Positions 52,251-61,300 of a stretch of DNA of 64,000 bases are shown in pieces. The notes beneath the pieces were generated by a model. That model made no database searches. It worked only from the letters and a program-made list of their open reading frames with translations, and had not been told where the DNA came from. The DNA is from Synechococcus sp. PROS-7-1 (GTDB lineage Bacteria; Cyanobacteriota; Cyanobacteriia; PCC-6307; Cyanobiaceae): positions 1,570,572 to 1,634,571 of the forward strand of contig NZ_CP047945.1 of NCBI RefSeq assembly GCF_014279795.1. Direction: 5' to 3'. How positions within the stretch are numbered: position 1 is the stretch's first letter; each line of letters starts with the position of its first letter. Position numbers and translations under genes: made by a program.

Positions 52251-52381
52251 AACTGCGTTGCGTCAATTCCCAAAAGGTAGTGCCATTCAACCAATTTGGC
52301 AGGCTTTTCATAACCGAACGGACTAGTGCCAAAGCGCTTGGAAGCAAATAGGTTGAGGGCTAGCGTCGGTTCTTCTGTGGT
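52251..52381. promoter_or_regulatory. Divergent space between exporter operon and giant gene
   Basis: 131 bases with no gene, between the GTG of the second ABC protein (minus) and the ATG of the giant protein (plus). It should contain promoters for both units. I see no clear -35/-10 pair or Shine-Dalgarno sequence; TAG codons at about 52350 and 52362 close the giant frame upstream and fix ATG 52382 as its start. Confidence 0.4.
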
Positions 52382-55300
52382 ATGGACCCATTCAATGAAA
52401 CGCCAAACAGTCAGGCCGCTGGAGCAGGAGCTCCAGGATCTGAGAATGCTGAGGGTGGACCGGGAACAGAGGAGTCCTCCAAGAGCGCAGCCACCCAGGC
52501 AACCAACAACGGGACATTGGTAGATCGCATTAAAAGACGACTGGGGCTTGAAAATCTCCATAGCGGGTCCCGGGAAGCTTACGAAGCCGAGAGCAAACCC
52601 AGCGATATCAAAGAGAAGGCAACCTCACAAAGCAACGAAACAACCGGCCTACCCCAACACAGCGAAGAATTACCCTCAATTCAATCCAGCGCTTTTGAAC
52701 GCAGCTCTCTTAATCTCAGCGAAAGTCTTGAGAGCAAAGATATAAGTGGCTCCCGCCAGAACCTTGCTGCAGCAAACTTTGACGCCCCTGCCAAGGGAAC
52801 TGAGACAAAGTCTTCAGAGCCCAACTCGAATACTGAACAGCCAACAAGCGAACACTCTGCAGCCAATGCTTCCTCAACTATTGGATTTGCAGACAAACGC
52901 ATCGACAGCAGTGAGACAGACCAAAATAATTCTGAAAATCCAACAACAAGTTCTAAACAAAGTAAGTTCACTAACGAATCAAGGCTTGACCAAGACAAGG
53001 AGATAGACGACAAGGACAATCGCTCATCATCGCAAAGCACAATTTTTAGGGAGCAACACTCCTCTGACCTACCACCCCATATCACGGATAATGCAGTAAA
53101 CAAAAATAATTCAAATGTTGTTAATAATCCCTTGAGAATTCCCCCATGGAGCTCTCACTCTCAGCATGGCTTCTCTGATGCAGATGAATCTGCGTCGTTG
53201 AAAGAAGATTCCTCCATCGCTGGAAATCTCCTCACAGGCACCTCTTCACCAGATGGGCCCGTCTCCATCCAAGATTTCTCCATCGATGGTCTGCCTGGAC
53301 AATTCACTCCAGGACAAACTGCCAATATCCCAGGCGTCGGATCCTTCTCTCTCGACTCCTCAGGCTCCTACTCATTCACTCCGGATCAAAATTGGAATGG
53401 ACCTGTCCCTTCCATTCACTACACCGTCACCGACGGCTCGTCCACCGATCAATCCACACTCTCCCTCAACGTCACTCCCGTTGATGATCCTTTCAATGAT
53501 GCAGATGAATCTGCGTCGTTGAAAGAAGATTCCTCCATCGCTGGAAATCTCCTCACAGGCACCTCTTCACCAGATGGGCCCGTCTCCATCCAAGATTTCT
53601 CCATCGATGGTCTGCCTGGACAATTCACTCCAGGACAAACTGCCAATATCCCAGGCGTCGGATCCTTCTCTCTCGACTCCTCAGGCTCCTACTCATTCAC
53701 TCCGGATCAAAATTGGAATGGACCTGTCCCTTCCATTCACTACACCGTCACCGACGGCTCTTCCACCGATCAATCAACACTCTCCCTCAACGTCACTCCC
53801 GTTGATGATCCTTTCAATGATGCAGATGAATCTGCGTCGTTGAAAGAAGATTCCTCCATCGCTGGAAATCTCCTCACAGGCACCTCTTCACCAGATGGGC
53901 CCGTCTCCATCCAAGATTTCTCCATCGATGGTCTGCCTGGACAATTCACTCCAGGACAAACTGCCAATATCCCAGGCGTCGGATCCTTCTCTCTCGACTC
54001 CTCAGGCTCCTACTCATTCACTCCGGATCAAAATTGGAATGGACCTGTCCCTTCCATTCACTACACCGTCACTGACGGCTCTTCCACCGATCAATCAACA
54101 CTCTCCCTCAACGTCACTCCCGTTGATGATCCTTTCAATGATGCAGATGAATCTGCGTCGTTGAAAGAAGATTCCTCCATCGCTGGAAATCTCCTCACAG
54201 GCACCTCTTCACCAGATGGGCCCGTCTCCATCCAAGATTTCTCCATCGATGGTCTGCCTGGACAATTCACTCCAGGACAAACTGCCAATATCCCAGGCGT
54301 CGGATCCTTCTCTCTCGACTCCTCAGGCTCCTACTCATTCACTCCGGATCAAAATTGGAATGGACCTGTCCCTTCCATTCACTACACCGTCACCGACGGC
54401 TCTTCCACCGATCAATCAACACTCTCCCTCAACGTCACATCGATTAACGACAAGCCAGTATTCAGCTCCACACTGGTCTATCCAGCAATTGAAGGTGGCG
54501 CGATTCGCAGTGGTCAACTGACGGTCACTGATCCTGATGATCCTCAAGCATCTCTGATTATTTCAGCCGTATCACCTCATAATCTCCCAGCAGGCTTTGC
54601 CATCAATCCCGATGGTTCCTGGTCCTTTGATCCCAAAAACCCCACTTACAACCATCTCCACCAAGGGCAACAGCAACAAATCCTCGTCAACCTCCAGGTC
54701 ACCGATCCCCACGGCGGCTCCTCTCAGCAGCAGCTCACCATCAATCTCACCGGCACCAATGATGGGCCCACTCTTCAATCCATCACCGATGCCAACGCGA
54801 AAGAAGATGGTCCCCAAATCCAAGGACAACTGAACGCCACTGATCCTGATACTGGCGATCAACTCTCCTTCTCTCTCGCCAGCGGGCAATCTCTACCCGA
54901 TGGCTTTGCCATCGATCCCAAGGGCTCCTGGTCCTTCGATCCAAGCCACTCCGCCTACAACCATCTCCAAGAAGGCCAACAGCAAGACATCCTCGTCAAC
55001 CTCCAGGTCACTGATTCACAAGGCGCATCCCAACAAAAACTCCTCACCATCCATCTCACTGGCACCAATGATGGGCCCACTCTTCAATCCATCACCGATG
55101 CCAACGCGAAAGAAGATGGTCCCCAAATCCAAGGACAACTGAACGCCACTGATCCTGATACTGGCGATCAACTCTCCTTCTCTCTCGCCAGCGGGCAATC
55201 TCTACCCGATGGCTTTGCCATCGATCCCAAGGGCTCCTGGTCCTTCGATCCAAGCCACTCCGCCTACAACCATCTCCAAGAAGGCCAACAGCAAGACATC

Positions 55301-58300
55301 CTCGTCAACCTCCAGGTCACTGATTCACAAGGCGCATCCCAACAAAAACTCCTCACCATCCATCTCACTGGCACCAATGATGGGCCCACTCTTCAATCCA
55401 TCACCGATGCCAACGCGAAAGAAGATGGTCCCCAAATCCAAGGACAACTGAACGCCACTGATCCTGATACTGGCGATCAACTCTCCTTCTCTCTCGCCAG
55501 CGGGCAATCTCTACCCGATGGCTTTGCCATCGATCCCAAGGGCTCCTGGTCCTTCGATCCAAGCCACTCCGCCTACAACCATCTCCAAGAAGGCCAACAG
55601 CAAGACATCCTCGTCAACCTCCAGGTCACTGATTCACAAGGCGCATCCCAACAAAAACTCCTCACCATCCATCTCACTGGCACCAATGATGGGCCCACTC
55701 TTCAATCCATCACCGATGCCAACGCGAAAGAAGATGGTCCCCAAATCCAAGGACAACTGAACGCCACTGATCCTGATACTGGCGATCAACTCTCCTTCTC
55801 TCTCGCCAGCGGGCAATCTCTACCCGATGGCTTTGCCATCGATCCCAAGGGCTCCTGGTCCTTCGATCCAAGCCACTCCGCCTACAACCATCTCCAAGAA
55901 GGCCAACAGCAAGACATCCTCGTCAACCTCCAGGTCACTGATTCACAAGGCGCATCCCAACAAAAACTCCTCACCATCCATCTCACTGGCACCAATGATG
56001 GGCCCACTCTTCAATCCATCACCGATGCCAACGCGAAAGAAGATGGTCCCCAAATCCAAGGACAACTGAACGCCACTGATCCTGATACTGGCGATCAACT
56101 CTCCTTCTCTCTCGCCAGCGGGCAATCTCTACCCGATGGCTTTGCCATCGATCCCAAGGGCTCCTGGTCCTTCGATCCAAGCCACTCCGCCTACAACCAT
56201 CTCCAAGAAGGCCAACAGCAAGACATCCTCGTCAACCTCCAGGTCACTGATTCACAAGGCGCATCCCAACAAAAACTCCTCACCATCCATCTCACTGGCA
56301 CCAATGATGGGCCCACTCTTCAATCCATCACCGATGCCAACGCGAAAGAAGATGGTCCCCAAATCCAAGGACAACTGAACGCCACTGATCCTGATACTGG
56401 CGATCAACTCTCCTTCTCTCTCGCCAGCGGGCAATCTCTACCCGATGGCTTTGCCATCGATCCCAAGGGCTCCTGGTCCTTCGATCCAAGCCACTCCGCC
56501 TACAACCATCTCCAAGAAGGCCAACAGCAAGACATCCTCGTCAACCTCCAGGTCACTGATTCACAAGGCGCATCCCAACAAAAACTCCTCACCATCCATC
56601 TCACTGGCACCAATGATGGGCCCACTCTTCAATCCATCACCGATGCCAACGCGAAAGAAGATGGTCCCCAAATCCAAGGACAACTGAACGCCACTGATCC
56701 TGATACTGGCGATCAACTCTCCTTCTCTCTCGCCAGCGGGCAATCTCTACCCGATGGCTTTGCCATCGATCCCAAGGGCTCCTGGTCCTTCGATCCAAGC
56801 CACTCCGCCTACAACCATCTCCAAGAAGGCCAACAGCAAGACATCCTCGTCAACCTCCAGGTCACTGATTCACAAGGCGCATCCCAACAAAAACTCCTCA
56901 CCATCCATCTCACTGGCACCAATGATGGGCCCACTCTTCAATCCATCACCGATGCCAACGCGAAAGAAGATGGTCCCCAAATCCAAGGACAACTGAACGC
57001 CACAGACCCTGATACTGGCGATCAACTCTCCTTCTCTCTCGCCAGCGGGCAATCTCTACCCGATGGCTTTGCCATCGATCCCAAGGGCTCCTGGTCCTTC
57101 GATCCAAGCCACTCCGCCTACAACCATCTCCAAGAAGGCCAACAGCAAGACATCCTCGTCAACCTCCAGGTCACTGATTCACAAAGCGCATCCCAACAAA
57201 AACTCCTCACCATCCATCTCACTGGCACCAACGACAAGCCGACGCTGAATGCAATCACAAGAGGGGTGCTCACAGAACTAGAAGGACAAGGGCAGGCGAA
57301 TCAAGAACAAACAAGCGGCTTAAGTGGCAATCTGAAGAGCCAAGACTTCGACGACAACGAGCAGCAAGCACTCGTCTACGGAATCCGGGGGAGCCAGAGC
57401 GGCAGCTTTGACCTCAATGGCACCCACTTTGACCTGATGAAGGCGGGAAGCTACGGGACCGCCTATCTGAACAGCAAGACAGGTGCCTATGAATACATCC
57501 CCGATCATGCGAAGGTGGAATCTCTCCATCATGGCGAGCATCAGCAAGAAAACTTCCGGATGACCGTGACTGACGGGCATCAGCAATCTGTAACCAGTCA
57601 CAATTGGCGCATTATTCTCAATGGCGGTGAAGACAAACCTGTCTTCACCGATGGGCCTCAGCAAACCGCCATTGAGGATCAAACCAGAAGAGTCAGCGGC
57701 CAGCTGAATGTTGTCGACGCCGATAAGAACGAAAGTCAGTTCCTCGGTGAAAGAATTCCAGGCAGCCACGGCACTCTGGTCATAAAGCCCGATGGAACCT
57801 GGACCTATCAACTGAAGAGTGGTAGTAGTGATCCTCAAGTCGATGCTTTGAACCCTACGGAAAAGCTGACAGAGCAGATCACGGTGCACAGCCAGGATGG
57901 AACCAGCCATCAACTCACGATCCTCATTGAGGGAACCAATGATGCACCGACACTCCATATTTCACCTGCGATCCAAACAGTCAGCGAAGACAGCAATAAT
58001 GGCCTGAGAGGCCAGATCCAAGGTCAGGATGTTGACCATCAAGCTGTGATCCATTACGAGCTGGTTGACCAGAATGGTCATCCCAGCACTGCACCAGCTG
58101 GCTTCCACTTCGATAGCCAGACCGGCACCTGGAGCTTTGACCCAACAGATTCCGCCTACCAAAACCTGAACCCCGGCGAGCACAAGGATCTCAACATCTA
58201 CGTGGTGGCAGTGGATGAGCACCAAGCCACATCGCCCATCCAACATCTGAACTTGCGCGTGACAGGGGAGAACGACATCCCTACGGCCCAGCATAGGGAT

Positions 58301-61300
58301 CTCCAAGCGGTGAATGAGGATCAGAGAGTAACGATTTCAGAAACCGAACTTCTCAAACAGTTGGGAATCACAGACGTCGACCAGCGCACTCACCTCCACA
58401 TCACGGATCTGACGAGTTCAACGAGTCGATGCCGGATCACCCCACTTGGAAACGGACAATACCAAATTCATCTGCCACGAAACTGGAACAGCGACGAGCA
58501 TCAAGGAAATGGCATTGCCTTAGCACTCAAGGTGGATGATGGAACCACGACAACAACATTCCAGGCCTCAATGCATGTGAACGCGGTTAACGATAGACCG
58601 ACAGCCTTGGATATCCACTTCCAGCCAATCGTCGAAGACACCTCACTGAGCTTCACCGAAGAGGATTTACTTCGCGGTAGCAAGGCTCAAGACGTCGACC
58701 GAGCAGATAATCAGAATTTGATCATCGAGCCTGGCAGCGTGATGCTGACCGACCCAACACTAGGGAGCCTGAACTTTGATAAGACCGCTAATACCTGGGT
58801 CTTCCAACCTGCAGCAAATTGGAACAGTCCAGACCATGCTGGCCAAAAAGTTCAGATTCAATTCAAAGTGCAGGACCCCTCTGGGGCGACTGTGACCAAG
58901 ACGGCCTCAGTAGAAGTGACGCAACAACAAGATGTGGCGATTATTACGGACCAAGCAAAAGACCACACCGTTACCGAAGTCAATCAAGGACCTGCCAGCA
59001 GCTGCAACGGACAACTGCAGGTGTCGGATGTTGACAAAGGCGAAGATCACTTCAGGGGCCAATCAACGATATTGTCGGCACATCAATATGGCACGGCACA
59101 CATTGATAGCACTGGCCAGTGGGTTTATGAGCTCGATAGTGCAAATCCAGCTGTCAATCAGTTAGCGGCTGGGCAACAACTGACTGACAGCTTCGAGGTG
59201 CACTCTGCCGATGGCACCACCCACACAGTGACCATCCAAATCCGAGGAACCAACGATCTTCCTGTCGTTGCTCCCATCGCAGATCTGATCACGAATGAAG
59301 ATGGGGGCCCCCAATCTGGTCATTTCCTCGCAACTGACGTCGATCTAGGTGAAAACCCAACATTCAGCCTCGATCCGAATAATCATCCGATTCCAGGCCT
59401 AACAGTTCAACCTGATGGGAGCTGGAGTTTTGATCCATCGCAATATGGTTACCTTGGAACGGGTGAAATCCTCGACAAGAAAGTTGTCCTACTGGTGAGC
59501 GATGGCAATCACAACCCAGTCAAGGTTGAATACCACATCCAGGTAGAGGGGCGTAACGATGCACCCACCGTGCAAACCGTGACCCAACCCTTGGTCATCG
59601 GGCAAGAGGATGGAGGTAGTCATAACCCCAACACCTGGATCCACGGCAGTAGCACAGGAAGCGGAAGTCTTCACTTCAGCAATCAAGATTTGCTGACCCA
59701 CATCCATGCTCAAGATCCAGATACTACAGATCAATCGAACTTGCATGTAATTGGAGCAAAGCTCAACTGGCCTGGCCACACTGCCGCAGATCTTCAACAT
59801 GCTGGGCATCTAATCCAAGACGGCAATGGCAACTACGAGTTTGTACCCGCACACAATTTCAGTGGAACGATTCAGATCCAATTTTTAGTGACGGATGGCA
59901 AAGAGAAGGTGTCCAGCACAGTCAATCTTCAAGTTGACCCCGTCAACGATGCACCGCATGCGATTCATCATTGGCTAGGAAGCACAGGCAAAGGCGGATT
60001 TGACTTTACGGCCAAGGATCTGATCGCAGGCAGTAACGATGTGGATAGCCCTAATACCATGATCGCTTTAGCTGCAATTCCCTCGGTGCCCTCGAATCAA
60101 GGGACGATCCAAGATCTTGGCAATGGTCATTACCATTTTGAGCCTAATCCAAACTATCAGACTGTTGGTCATATCAATATTCACTATCAATTGACAGACG
60201 GACAGGATGCAGGAAATCCTGCCAACGCGTCATTCCACTTTGACCCGAGCTTGCCGAGTGGACTGAAGCCACCAGCACTGATCCGAGATGTTCAGCATCA
60301 GGATGCCTATGAAGACCTTGATCCAAGCAAGATCGACCCGACTCTACCGGTTTCAGGAGAGGGAAGTGGTCAACTACAGGCCATAGATCCCGGAACACAT
60401 CAAATAATCGGATTCAAGAACGGGACGACCACCCTTCCCAACGTGGGTGTCTTCCATGTTGACTCCAATGGTCACTGGACTTTCACGCCTGACTACGCGA
60501 AATTGCAACACCTCAATGCAGGGAAAAGCGAGCATCATTGGTTCACGATAGAAACCACTGATGGAACTCGCTATCAGCAGAAAATCACGATCCATGGCCT
60601 GGATGATCCAGGACAACTAAACATGGGAAAACTGCTGAGCGTGACAGAGGATGACCCGAACGTTGATCATCGAAAATGCAGCGGCACGGTGACCCTTAAG
60701 GACCCTGATGACGGTCAGCATAGCTTCAACGGAGAGAACGGATTGATGGGCCAATATGGCGTACTAAAACTAGAACCCAATGGCACATATCACTATGAAT
60801 TGTTCACACACAACCAGAAACTTGACGCACTTGACCAAAGTCAAGTTGTGAAGGAATCTTTTGTTTTACACGAACGCGATGGCAGTGAAATCAAACAACA
60901 TTTGGAGATCCAAGTAATTGGCACCAATGATGCGCCAGTCATCACCGGTGTGAGCTCTGCCACCGTTGATATGAGCCAGAGCCATCCCCTCGCCAATGGC
61001 AGCGTGAATGCCTTTGATCCTGACGCACATGATCAACTGAGCTATGCACTAGGAGCCCTGGATCCCAGTCTTTTTCCGCATGGCTTGGCTGGCTTCCAGA
61101 TTGATCAGAGCGGAAATTGGAGTTTTGATCCCAGTCAATCCCAACTACCGCCGCTGCCACCCGGGCAATCACAAACACTCCATATCCCGATTGTGGTCAG
61201 CGACCATCATGGAGCGTCAACATCAGGACACATCGAAATACAACTTACCGGGAACACACAGAATCACCCACCCACAGTCAGCGTCACACAAGTCAATCTC

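Noticed and set aside
53177-57223. Regular direct repeats considered as a CRISPR array
   Set aside because: Units are over 300 bp with no unique spacers and all are coding; no cas gene is present.
53253-57248. Series of identical 80-89-codon frames spaced 321 or 309 bases apart
   Set aside because: They are out-of-frame readings of the tandem repeats in the giant gene, which is open in its own frame throughout.
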